Source of the DNA: Streptomyces sp. DH41
Lineage (GTDB): Bacteria; Actinomycetota; Actinomycetes; Streptomycetales; Streptomycetaceae
NCBI RefSeq assembly: GCF_029813785.1
Contig: NZ_JARVKY010000005.1
Coordinates: forward strand, 186,001-250,000
Direction: 5' to 3'
Length of the DNA stretch: 64,000 bases
Part shown: positions 9,826 to 17,623 of the stretch, piece after piece
How positions within the stretch are numbered: the first letter of the stretch is position 1
Layout: the number at the start of each line of letters is the position of its first letter
The notes under the pieces: generated by a model
The model's database searches: none
Told to the model about the DNA's origin: nothing
Seen by the model: the letters and a program-made list of their open reading frames with translations, nothing else
Made by a program: the position numbers and the translations under genes

Positions 9826-10752
9826 GTGCGGGAGCTGACCCGGCCGGCCCGGCTCGCCCCCGGAGCCCGGGTGGCCGTCGTCGCGCCCAGCGGGCCCGTG
9901 CCCGAGGAGCGGCTGCAGGCGGGGCTGGACGTGCTGCGGGGCTGGGACCTCGACCCGGTCGTGGGGCCGCACGTCCTGGACCGGCACCGGGCCTTCGCCT
10001 ACCTCGCGGGCACGGACGCCGACCGGGCCGCCGATCTCCAGGCCGCCTGGTGCGACCCGGCCGTGGACGCGGTGCTGTGCGCCCGCGGCGGGTACGGCGT
10101 CCAGCGCATGACCGACCTGCTCGACTGGGAGGCGATGCGCGCGGCCGGGCCGAAGGTGCTCGTCGGCTTCAGCGACATCACCGCGCTGCACGAGGCGTTC
10201 GCCACCCGGCTGGGCCTGGTCACGCTGCACGGGCCGATGGCCGCGGGGATCGACTTCCTCAAGAACGCGCGGGCGCAGGAGCATCTGAAGGCCACCCTGT
10301 TCGCCCCGGAGACGGTCCGCGTGATCGCCTCCGGCGGCAGCACCCCGATGGTCCCGGGCCGGGCGCGCGGCGTCACCCTCGGCGGCTGCCTCGCCCTGCT
10401 CGCCGCCGAACTGGGCACCCCGCACGCCCGCCCGTCCACACGCGGCGGGCTGCTGTGCCTGGAGGACGTGGGGGAGGAGACGTACCGGCTGGACCGCTAC
10501 CTCACCCAGCTCCTGCGCGCCGGCCTGCTCGACGGGGTCGGCGGCGTGCTGCTCGGTTCGTGGCACGAGTGCGAGCCCTACGAGCGGCTGCGGCCCATGC
10601 TGGCCGACCGGCTCGGCGGCCTCGGTGTGCCGGTCGTCGAGGACTTCGGCTTCGGGCACTGCGAGGGGGCGCTGACCGTCCCGTTCGGAGTAACGGCGGA
10701 ACTCGACGCGGACGCGGGCACCTTGACGCTGGACCGGCCGGCGCTGCGCTGA
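9826..10752 (+). CDS. S66 LD-carboxypeptidase (muropeptide recycling type)
   Basis: 308 residues. The N-terminal VAVVAPSGPVPEERL strand is typical of LD-carboxypeptidase A/MccF. The Ser-Glu-His triad can be placed: Ser near 114 in VGFSDITALH, Glu near 212 in LCLEDVGEETY and His near 277 in FGFGHCEGAL. Family members remove the terminal D-Ala from L,D-linked tetrapeptides in the cytoplasm, or hydrolyse peptide antibiotics (MccF branch). GTG 9826 is chosen because GGAGGGGA sits 5 nt upstream; an ATG at 9808 overlaps the S9 stop and remains possible. Placement with a D-aminopeptidase supports a role in wall-peptide turnover. Confidence 0.88.
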   Translation: MRELTRPARLAPGARVAVVAPSGPVPEERLQAGLDVLRGWDLDPVVGPHVLDRHRAFAYLAGTDADRAADLQAAWCDPAVDAVLCARGGYGVQRMTDLLDWEAMRAAGPKVLVGFSDITALHEAFATRLGLVTLHGPMAAGIDFLKNARAQEHLKATLFAPETVRVIASGGSTPMVPGRARGVTLGGCLALLAAELGTPHARPSTRGGLLCLEDVGEETYRLDRYLTQLLRAGLLDGVGGVLLGSWHECEPYERLRPMLADRLGGLGVPVVEDFGFGHCEGALTVPFGVTAELDADAGTLTLDRPALR

Positions 10753-10793
10753 CCGGCCCCGCGCGCGGCGACCCGGCGTCGTAGGCTGACGGA

Positions 10794-11420
10794 ATGCCGC
10801 GCACCCCGTCCCCCATCCTCGCCGAGGGCCCCCGCGTGGTCGTACGGCACTTCACCCACGAGGACGGCGCCGAGTTCACCGCCAGGGCCCGTCAGAGCAA
10901 GGACCTGCACCACCCGTGGCTCTTCCCGCCGGACAGCGCCCGGGCGTACGACGCCTACGCGGCGCGGCTGATCGAGGACCCGACCAAGGCCGGGTTCCTG
11001 GTGTGCGAGAAGGACGCGAGCGGGACGGACAGCGGCGGGACGGACGGTGGCGAGGCGATCGGTCGCGAGGCGATCGGTGGCGGGGCGGACGGCGGTTCCA
11101 TCGCCGGGTTCGTCAACATCAACAACATCGTCGAGGGCGGCTTCCGCAGCGGCGCGCTCGGCTACGGCGCCTTCGCGCACGCGGCGGGCCGCGGGCTGAT
11201 GCGCGAGGGGCTGGACCTCGTCGTGCGGTACGCCTTCGGGCCGATGCGGCTGCACCGGCTGGAGATCAACGTGCAGCCGGGCAACGCCGCCTCGATCGCG
11301 CTGGCCCGCGCCTGCGGCTTCCACCTGGAGGGCTTCTCGCCGAGGATGCTCTACATCGACGGGGCCTGGCGCGACCACCAGCGTTGGGCGATCACCGCCG
11401 AGACCGTGACCTCCGGGTGA
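10794..11420 (+). CDS. GNAT-family N-acetyltransferase (RimJ/RimL-like)
   Basis: 208 residues. The C-terminal half has the GNAT acetyl-CoA fold: GALGYGAFAHAAGRGLMREGL corresponds to motif A and HRLEINVQPGNAASIALARA to the RimL-type beta5/alpha4 segment. Between residues about 77 and 102 there is a Gly/Asp/Glu-rich insertion with a duplicated EAIG unit that breaks the usual fold; it is probably a surface loop. A TAGGCT hexamer ends 6 nt before the ATG and no ribosome binding site is visible, suggesting a leaderless mRNA. Substrate unknown; it may act on the amine products of the upstream peptidases, but that is only inference. Confidence 0.8.
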   Translation: MPRTPSPILAEGPRVVVRHFTHEDGAEFTARARQSKDLHHPWLFPPDSARAYDAYAARLIEDPTKAGFLVCEKDASGTDSGGTDGGEAIGREAIGGGADGGSIAGFVNINNIVEGGFRSGALGYGAFAHAAGRGLMREGLDLVVRYAFGPMRLHRLEINVQPGNAASIALARACGFHLEGFSPRMLYIDGAWRDHQRWAITAETVTSG

Positions 11421-11432
11421 TCCCCGTCGTGC

Positions 11433-11466
11433 CGAACGTGAGCGACATCGCGCGAACGTGACCGAC
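11433..11466. repeat. Two 14-bp direct repeats upstream of the DUF5107 gene, operator-like
   Basis: CGAACGTGAGCGAC (11433-11446) and CGAACGTGACCGAC (11453-11466) differ at one base and are spaced 20 bp start to start, close to two helical turns. They lie between the GNAT stop and the DUF5107 start. Tandem same-face sites are typical of regulator operators, but no factor can be named. Confidence 0.4.
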
Positions 11467-11511
11467 GGCGCCCCTGTTCAGCGGGCCGGTGAGCGGCTTC
11501 CATGGGGAAGC

Positions 11512-13491
11512 GTGACGACGATCCGACGTGAGGTACTGACCCTGCCCGCCGCGCCGCTGGGACCGGACAACCCCCTGCCGCCGCTGCGCCCCCTGGACGA
11601 GGCCCACCGCATCGACGAACGCGACCGGGCCGCCCTGCCGCGCGACATGGCCCGCCAGGTCGACTACGAGCCGCTGCGCGGCCTGCTGCCCGTGCGGGTC
11701 CGGGACGGCTACGACCGGACCCGCGAGGCACGGGAGATCGATGCCCTCGTCATCGAGAACGACCGGCTGCGGGCCACCGTCCTGCCCGGTCTAGGCGGCC
11801 GCGTCGCCTCCCTCCACCACAAACCGACCGACCGCGAACTCCTCAACGTCAACCCCGTCCTCCAGCCCGCCAACTTCGCCCTCAACGGCGCCTGGTTCTC
11901 CGGCGGTATCGAGTGGAACATCGGCGCCACCGGCCACACCACCCTGTCCTGCTCGCCCCTTCACGCGGCCCGCGTGCCCGCCCCCGACGGCGGTCAGATG
12001 CTGCGCCTGTGGGAGTGGGAGCGGCTGCGCGACCTGCCCTTCCAGGTCGACCTGTGGCTGCCGGAGGGATCGGACTTCCTCCACGTCGGCGTCCGGATCC
12101 GCAACCCGCACGAACGCCCGGTGCCGACGTACTGGTGGTCCAACATCGCGGTCCCCGAGGAGCGACGTGTCCTCGCCCCGGCCGACGAGGCCTGGCACTT
12201 CGGCTACGAGCGGCGGCTGCGCCGCGTGAGCGTCCCGTCGTACGACGGGACCGACCGGACGTACCCGCTGAACAGCACCTACCCCGCCGACTACTTCTAC
12301 GAGGTGCCGGACGGCCGGCGCCGCTGGATCGCCGCACTCGACGAACACGGGACCGGGCTCGTGCAGACGTCCACCGACGTGCTGCGCGGCCGCAAGCTGT
12401 TCGTGTGGGGCACCGGACCCGGCGGGCGGCGCTGGCAGGAGTGGCTCACCGAGCCCGGCACCGGCGGCTACTGCGAGATCCAGGCAGGGCTCGCCCGCAC
12501 CCAGCTCGAGCACGTCAGGCTGGAGGCGGAGAGCGAGGTGTCGTGGCTGGAGGCCTACGGGCCGCTCGACGCGGCACCCGAGGGCGAGTGGCACACCGTA
12601 CTGCGCGGGGCCGAGGACCGGCTGGAGACGGTCCTGCCGCGCGCCCGTGTGGACGCGGCGTACGAGGCATGGCGGCCCCACGCCGACGCCGAGCCCGGTG
12701 AGAGCCTCGCCACCGGCTCGGGCTGGGGCGCGCTCGAAGTGCTGCGCGCGGGCTGGAAGCTGCCCGGCACGCCCTTCGAGGAGAGCACCCTCGGCGACGA
12801 GCAGCGGCCCTGGCTGCACCTGCTGCGCGCCGGGTCGCTGCCCGGTCCCGAGCGTCATCGGCCGCCCGGAGACACGCTGGTCGCCCGGCCCTGGCGGGAC
12901 ATGCTGGAGACCACGGCCGCCACGCCGGTCGCCGAGTACCACCTCGGCATCGCACAGTGGCACGGCGGTGACCGGGCCCAGGCGGTACGCAGTTGGGAAC
13001 GCGGCCTGAAGACCGCCACAGCCGGCTGGCCGCTGCTGCGCTGCCTCGCCGTCGCCGACCAGGAGGACGGCCACCACGAGCGGGCCGCCGACCGGTACAC
13101 CGAGGCCTTCGACGACCTGTGCGAGCGGCTGGAGGAAGCGCGGGAGGAGAGGGACGATCGCGGCGGTGACGAGGAGTGGGCGGCCGTCGCCGCCGCGCTC
13201 GGCCGTGAGGCGATCGAGGCGCTGCTCGCCGTCGGGCGCACGGTGGACGCCCGTGCCGTGTGGGAGCGGCTGCGCCCCGCGACCCGGGCCCTCGGCCGGT
13301 TCCGGCTGACCGAGGCGGAGCTGCTGGCCGCCGAGGGCCGCCGCGAGGAGGCACGGGCCGTCTTCGACGAGGGCTTCGAGGTCGCCGACCTGCGGGAGGG
13401 CGCGGAGAGCATCGACCGGCTGTGGGCCCGGCTCGGCGACCAACCGCTCCCCGTCCGGCACGACTTCCGGATGCGGCCGGGCGGGAGGTGA
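11512..13491 (+). CDS. DUF5107 domain protein with C-terminal TPR-like region
   Basis: About 659 residues. The N-terminal 400 residues match the DUF5107 beta-sandwich fold related to galactose mutarotase-like carbohydrate-binding proteins (NDRLRATVLPGLGGRVASLH; FSGGIEWNIGATGHT; HVGVRIRNPHERPVPTYWWSN). The C-terminal 230 residues are helical TPR-like repeats (AEYHLGIAQWHGGDRAQAVRS; then RAADRYTEAFDDL). Such proteins are found near sugar catabolism genes, but the biochemical activity is not established to my knowledge. GTG 11512 was chosen on the conserved TTIRREVLTLP start; a GTG at 11458 is in frame. The two 14-bp repeats upstream may control it. Confidence 0.75.
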   Translation: MTTIRREVLTLPAAPLGPDNPLPPLRPLDEAHRIDERDRAALPRDMARQVDYEPLRGLLPVRVRDGYDRTREAREIDALVIENDRLRATVLPGLGGRVASLHHKPTDRELLNVNPVLQPANFALNGAWFSGGIEWNIGATGHTTLSCSPLHAARVPAPDGGQMLRLWEWERLRDLPFQVDLWLPEGSDFLHVGVRIRNPHERPVPTYWWSNIAVPEERRVLAPADEAWHFGYERRLRRVSVPSYDGTDRTYPLNSTYPADYFYEVPDGRRRWIAALDEHGTGLVQTSTDVLRGRKLFVWGTGPGGRRWQEWLTEPGTGGYCEIQAGLARTQLEHVRLEAESEVSWLEAYGPLDAAPEGEWHTVLRGAEDRLETVLPRARVDAAYEAWRPHADAEPGESLATGSGWGALEVLRAGWKLPGTPFEESTLGDEQRPWLHLLRAGSLPGPERHRPPGDTLVARPWRDMLETTAATPVAEYHLGIAQWHGGDRAQAVRSWERGLKTATAGWPLLRCLAVADQEDGHHERAADRYTEAFDDLCERLEEAREERDDRGGDEEWAAVAAALGREAIEALLAVGRTVDARAVWERLRPATRALGRFRLTEAELLAAEGRREEARAVFDEGFEVADLREGAESIDRLWARLGDQPLPVRHDFRMRPGGR

Positions 13492-13518
13492 GCCCGCCCG
13501 GCCCGCCGCTGTCCGCGG

Positions 13519-13866
13519 TTACGCCCGTCGGTCCACGTACTCGTAGATCGTCCCGTCCGGGTGCCGGGCGATCAGGTTGCGGCCCGCGGGTGTCGGGACC
13601 GGACCCGCGACGATGTCCGCGCCCAGCGAGGAGAGGACGCGGTGGGTCTCCTCGACGTCGGTCACGGCGATCGTCGCGGTGATCTTGCGCAGCACCTCGA
13701 GCTGGGACTCGGGCCCGCTCATCAGCAGGAAGCAGCCGACCGCGGCGACTTCGACACCGCCGCGCTCGGAGCGGTGGGCCCGGCCGCCGGCCAGTCCTTC
13801 GTAGAAGGGGATCGCCTTGTCCAGGTCGTCGACGTAGATGCGCAGTGTGGCTCCCAGAATGTCCAT
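13519..13866 (-). CDS. VOC (glyoxalase/bleomycin resistance) family protein
   Basis: 115 residues with the paired beta-alpha-beta-beta-beta modules of the vicinal oxygen chelate fold: LRIYVDDLDKAIPFYEGLAG at the start and LIARHPDGTIYEYVD at the end. Metal ligands are only partly recognisable, so it may bind rather than transform a ligand. A TAGGCT hexamer ends 7 nt before the ATG with a TTGGAC box 15 bp further up, and there is no ribosome binding site, so the mRNA is probably leaderless. It is divergent from the holin-family gene. Confidence 0.8.
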   Translation of the reverse strand: MDILGATLRIYVDDLDKAIPFYEGLAGGRAHRSERGGVEVAAVGCFLLMSGPESQLEVLRKITATIAVTDVEETHRVLSSLGADIVAGPVPTPAGRNLIARHPDGTIYEYVDRRA

Positions 13867-13873
13867 GCGGACG

Positions 13874-13900
13874 AGCCTAGTTGGCACAGGACGGGTCCAA
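13874..13900 (-). promoter_or_regulatory. Housekeeping-type promoter for a leaderless VOC mRNA
   Basis: On the minus strand TTGGAC (13900-13895) is followed after 15 bp by TAGGCT (13879-13874), then 7 nt to the ATG at 13866. This matches the TTGACN/TANNNT pattern and the spacing usual for leaderless streptomycete genes. Confidence 0.45.
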
Positions 13901-13947
13901 CGCACGGTCCGGCCCATGGAAGTTCCGCCTCCGGGTACCCGCGACGT

Positions 13948-14481
13948 ATGGACCGCATGGATCACTTGGAACACCTGGACAAGCATCTGGTCGACGAACT
14001 GGCGCAGGTGGCACGCGAGACCGTGCGCGACGAGCTGCGTGAGCAGACGCGCAAGCAGCGCCGCAAGGCCACGCTGTACGCCGCGTCCGGTGCCGCCGCC
14101 CTGTACGCGGGTGCCGCGCTCGCGCTCACCGTGGGCCTGGCCCTCGCCGCCGGTATGCCCGACTGGGCCGCCGCGCTGATCACGGCCGCCCTCCTGGGCG
14201 TCGCGGCCTACCTGCTGCGCGGCGCGGCCCGGCCGGCGTCCGCCCACGGCCCGGGGCACGACCGCACCCTCGGCGGTGACGCGCCGGGTGGGCCGGCGAG
14301 CGGACTCGGCGTGCCTTACCCGCCGATGCCGCCCGTCGCGCCCGGCGGAGTCGGCGGCGCGACCGGCGCCCCGGGTGCGGGCACACCCGCACCGGGCGGC
14401 ACCGGACCGGCGGCGCCGCGCCGGGACGACATCGACCCCGAGGCCCCGCACGGCACTCACGGCACTCACGGCCGAGGCTGA
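13948..14481 (+). CDS. Phage holin-family (superfamily III type) small membrane protein
   Basis: 177 residues. An N-terminal amphipathic, charged segment (DHLEHLDKHLVDELAQVARE) is followed by two adjacent hydrophobic helices (ATLYAASGAAALYAGAALAL and WAAALITAALLGVAAYLL) and a disordered Pro/Gly-rich tail of about 90 residues. This is the layout of the actinobacterial 'putative holin superfamily III' proteins, which are chromosomal genes of unknown function rather than prophage parts. There is no ribosome binding site; GGGTACCCG ends 7 nt before the ATG, which could serve as a SigB-type -10 for a leaderless mRNA. It is followed by a strong hairpin. Confidence 0.75.
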   Translation: MDRMDHLEHLDKHLVDELAQVARETVRDELREQTRKQRRKATLYAASGAAALYAGAALALTVGLALAAGMPDWAAALITAALLGVAAYLLRGAARPASAHGPGHDRTLGGDAPGGPASGLGVPYPPMPPVAPGGVGGATGAPGAGTPAPGGTGPAAPRRDDIDPEAPHGTHGTHGRG

Positions 14482-14493
14482 CCGGCCGCGACC

Positions 14494-14546
14494 CGGCACG
14501 GCACGGCGCCCCCCGAGAATGGCTCGGGGGGCGCCGTGCCGTGCCG
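14494..14546. terminator. Strong bidirectional hairpin between convergent genes
   Basis: Perfect 24-bp inverted repeat with a 5-nt loop (arms 14494-14517 and 14523-14546; loop AATGG). It starts 12 nt after the holin stop and ends 1 nt before the LLM oxidoreductase stop on the other strand, so it can end both transcripts. Confidence 0.85.
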
Positions 14547-14547
14547 G

Positions 14548-15510
14548 TCAGGCGCTCCGCTGGAGCCGCGGCAGCACGGTCGTACGGTAGAAGTCGAAGA
14601 AGCCGCGCAGGTCGGGGCCGATCTGGTTGACGTAGACGCGGTCGAAGCCGGCGTCGGCGAACTTCCTCAGCTCCGCGACGTGTTCGTCCGCGTCGTCGCC
14701 GCACACCCGGTTGTCCCGGACCATGTCCTCGGTGACCAGGGTCTGCGCCTGCTCGAAGTGCTTGGGCGAGGGCAGCACCTGGCCCAGCTCGCCCGGCAGC
14801 TGCTCGTTGGCCCACAGCCGGTGCACGGTCCGTACCGCCTCGTCCCGGTCGGTGTCGTAGCAGACCTTGGTACCCCCGCTGACCAGTTTGCCGCCGCCCC
14901 CGCCCTTGCGGTACTGCTCCACCATCGAGGTGTCCGGCATCATCGTGATGTAGCCGTCGCCCACCCGGGACGCCAGCTTGGTCGCCGCCGGGCCGAAGCC
15001 GGAGATGTCGATCGGGACGGGCTCGTCCGGGACGGTGTACAGGCGGGCGTTCTCGACCGTGTAGTGCGTGCCGTGGTGGTTGACCTCCTCGCCGGTGAAC
15101 AGCCGGCGCATGATCAGGATGGCCTCCTCCAGCATCTCCAGGCGTACGTGCGCGGCCGGCCACGCGTCACCGAAGATGTGCTCGTTCAGCGCCTCGCCGG
15201 TGCCGACGCCGAGCCGGAAGCGGCCGTCCGTCATCACCGCGCTGGTCGCCGCGGCCTGCGCCACGACCGCCGGGTGGATACGCACGGTCGGGCAGGTCAC
15301 GGCCGTCTCGACGGGCAGGGACACCGCGTCGGACAGCGCGCCGATCACCGACCACACGAACGGGCTCTGCCCCTGCTCGCCGTTCCAGGGGTGGTAGTGG
15401 TCCGAGATCCACAGCGCCTGGAATCCGGCCTGCTCGGCCATCCGCGCCTGTTCGATCAACTCCGCCGGACCGTACTGCTCGCACGAGAGGAAATAGCCGT
15501 ACTCGGGCAT
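14548..15510 (-). CDS. F420-dependent LLM-class oxidoreductase (G6PD-related family)
   Basis: 320 residues with the TIM-barrel luciferase-like monooxygenase signature: YGYFLSCEQYGPAELIEQAR at the N-terminus, ALWISDHYHPWN, and the GRFRLGVGTGEALNEHI segment that shapes the F420 site. It most resembles the FGD-like 'TIGR03557' branch that transfers hydride between F420 and an alcohol or aldehyde; true F420-dependent glucose-6-phosphate dehydrogenase activity is not implied. ATG 15510 has GGAGG ten nt upstream. It is monocistronic, convergent with the holin gene and divergent from the NADH dehydrogenase operon. Confidence 0.85.
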   Translation of the reverse strand: MPEYGYFLSCEQYGPAELIEQARMAEQAGFQALWISDHYHPWNGEQGQSPFVWSVIGALSDAVSLPVETAVTCPTVRIHPAVVAQAAATSAVMTDGRFRLGVGTGEALNEHIFGDAWPAAHVRLEMLEEAILIMRRLFTGEEVNHHGTHYTVENARLYTVPDEPVPIDISGFGPAATKLASRVGDGYITMMPDTSMVEQYRKGGGGGKLVSGGTKVCYDTDRDEAVRTVHRLWANEQLPGELGQVLPSPKHFEQAQTLVTEDMVRDNRVCGDDADEHVAELRKFADAGFDRVYVNQIGPDLRGFFDFYRTTVLPRLQRSA

Positions 15511-15712
15511 GGGGGGTTGCCTCCGGGACATGCAGCGGGTGGGTCCCGGCCCGGGTTACCCGGGGGCCCGGCCGGAAACCGGCGGTGCGGGGCCGCAGTA
15601 CCGCGCGGGGGCCGTCGTATGGCGCCGCCGTACGGGCCCGGCGGACGTTTGGGTGCCCTGGTCAGGGGGACGCGGAAGGCTCACGAGGTACGCGACAGCC
15701 CGGAGGCGAACC

Positions 15713-17623
15713 GTGAGCCGACCCCGCATCGTTATCGTCGGTGCCGGCTTCGCCGGGTACCGGACGGCCCGCACCCTGTCCCGGCTCACCCGGCACCAGG
15801 CCGACATCACCCTGCTCAACCCGACCGACTACTTCCTCTACCTGCCCCTGCTGCCGCAGGTCGCCGCCGGCATCCTGGAACCCCGCCGGGTCAGTGTGTC
15901 CCTGTCGGGCACGCTGCCGCGCGTACGGCTGGTGCTCGGGGAGGCCGACGGCATCGACCTCGACGGGCGCACCGTGCACTACACCGGTCCCGAGGGCGAC
16001 GAGGGCACCCTGTCCTACGACCGGCTGGTGCTCGCCGCGGGCAGCGTCAACAAGCTGCTGCCCATCCCCGGCGTCGCCGAGCACGCCCACGGCTTCCGCG
16101 GGCTGCCGGAGGCGCTCTATCTGCGCGACCACGTGACCCGGCAGGTGGAGCTGGCCGCCGCGGCCGGCGACCGCGCGGAGTGCGCCGCGCGGTGCACCTT
16201 CGTCGTGGTCGGGGCGGGATACACCGGTACGGAGGTCGCCGCGCACGGCCAGATGTACACCGACGCGCAGGTCCGCAAGCACCCGATGCGCACCGGTATG
16301 CGGCCCCGCTGGATGCTGCTGGACGTGGCGCCCCGGGTGCTGCCCGAGATGGACGAACGGCTCTCCCGCACCGCCGACCGGGTACTGCGGCAGCGGGGCG
16401 TCGACGTGCGGATGGGGATCTCCGTGAAGGAGGCCACGCACGACGGGGTCCTGCTGACCGACGGCACGAGCGTCGACACACGCACGCTGGTGTGGTGCGT
16501 GGGCGTACGGCCCGACCCCCTGGTGGAGTCCCTCGGGCTGCCCATGGAACGCGGCCGGCTGCTCGTGGACCCGCACCTCCAGGTGCCGGGGCGGTCCGAG
16601 CTGTTCGCGTGCGGTGACGTGGCCGCGGTGCCCGACCTGAACCGGCCCGGCCAGTACACGCCGATGACCGCACAGCACGCGTGGCGGCACGGCAAGGTCT
16701 GCGCGCGGAACGTCGCCGCGTCGCTCGGCGTCGGCGGAGAGCGGAGGACGTACCGCCACCGTGACATGGGGTTCGTCGTGGACCTGGGCGGCGCGAAGGC
16801 CGCCGCCAACCCGCTGGGGGTGCCGATGTCCGGTCCGGCGGCGGGCGCGGTCACGCGGGGCTACCACCTCGCGGCGATGCCGGGCAACCGGGTGCGGGTC
16901 GCCGCCGACTGGTTGCTCGACGCGGTACTGCCCCGCCAGGCGGTCCAGTTGGGCCTCGTACGGTCCTGGTCCGTGCCCCTGGAATCGGCGTCGCCGGAGG
17001 TGGCGCGGGTGCCGGGCGGGGCGGACACACGGAAGAAGGCGCAAGCGGCGGCCGGAGACGGCGCGGGGGGCGGAGACGGCCCCAAGTCCGCGCAGAGCCA
17101 CCGGTCGAGCGCCGAGCCCGCCGACGCCAAGCCGACGACGCCGACGACGGGCACGCCCGGTGGTGAGCGGGCGAGGAACCAGCCCGGTGGTGAGCCCGCC
17201 AAGAACCAGCCGGGTGGTGAGCCCGCCAAGAAGCAGCCGGGTGGTGAGCCCGCCAAGAAGCAGCCCGGCGCTGAACCGGCCAAGGGGGGTCGTCCAGCCG
17301 ACGCCACCGCCAAGTCACGCCCCGCCGGGCCGCCCGCCAAGCCGCCGTCCACCGCGGCGCCCGCCGAGCCGCCGTCCGCCAACGCGCCCGCCGAGCCACG
17401 GCGTCAACGGCGTCCGGGCGCGGCGCCGGGCAAGCCCCGGCCCACCGGTGCGGCGCACGGTAGGCCCCGGCCCACCGGAGCCGCGCCCACCCCCGCCCGG
17501 TCCGCCGGCGCGTCCGACGACCCCGGCCCCGAACCCCCGGCGGACCAGCCACCCCCCGGACCCGACATCGCCCCCGGCCCCGTCAAGCGCTCCGACGGAC
17601 GTGGAGCGGAAGGAGACTCATGA
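15713..17623 (+). CDS. Type II NADH dehydrogenase-like flavoprotein with long disordered tail
   Basis: 636 residues. Residues 1-430 form a two-dinucleotide-binding oxidoreductase: FAD motif IVIVGAGFAGYRTA at the N-terminus, NAD(P) motif FVVVGAGYTGTEVA near 163 and the FAD phosphate motif LFACGDVAAVP near 297. NDH-2 enzymes pass electrons from NADH to quinone at the inner membrane face without pumping protons. Residues 430-636 are a Pro/Lys/Ala-rich tail, about 207 residues, with five 9-residue repeats (PGGEPAKNQ-like) that NDH-2 normally lacks. GGAGG precedes GTG 15713. The stop overlaps the transketolase start by 4 bp. Confidence 0.88.
   Translation: MSRPRIVIVGAGFAGYRTARTLSRLTRHQADITLLNPTDYFLYLPLLPQVAAGILEPRRVSVSLSGTLPRVRLVLGEADGIDLDGRTVHYTGPEGDEGTLSYDRLVLAAGSVNKLLPIPGVAEHAHGFRGLPEALYLRDHVTRQVELAAAAGDRAECAARCTFVVVGAGYTGTEVAAHGQMYTDAQVRKHPMRTGMRPRWMLLDVAPRVLPEMDERLSRTADRVLRQRGVDVRMGISVKEATHDGVLLTDGTSVDTRTLVWCVGVRPDPLVESLGLPMERGRLLVDPHLQVPGRSELFACGDVAAVPDLNRPGQYTPMTAQHAWRHGKVCARNVAASLGVGGERRTYRHRDMGFVVDLGGAKAAANPLGVPMSGPAAGAVTRGYHLAAMPGNRVRVAADWLLDAVLPRQAVQLGLVRSWSVPLESASPEVARVPGGADTRKKAQAAAGDGAGGGDGPKSAQSHRSSAEPADAKPTTPTTGTPGGERARNQPGGEPAKNQPGGEPAKKQPGGEPAKKQPGAEPAKGGRPADATAKSRPAGPPAKPPSTAAPAEPPSANAPAEPRRQRRPGAAPGKPRPTGAAHGRPRPTGAAPTPARSAGASDDPGPEPPADQPPPGPDIAPGPVKRSDGRGAEGDS
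17156..17290 (+). repeat. 27-bp tandem repeat, five copies, inside the NDH-2 tail
   Basis: Five contiguous 27-bp units (17156, 17183, 17210, 17237, 17264) encode imperfect copies of PGGEPAKNQ. Copies 2-4 are nearly identical and the outer copies have diverged, the usual sign of slippage or unequal exchange. All lengths keep the frame. Confidence 0.9.

Noticed and set aside
13948..14481. Remnant of a prophage lysis cassette
   Set aside because: No endolysin, integrase or phage structural gene nearby; the family is chromosomal in actinobacteria.
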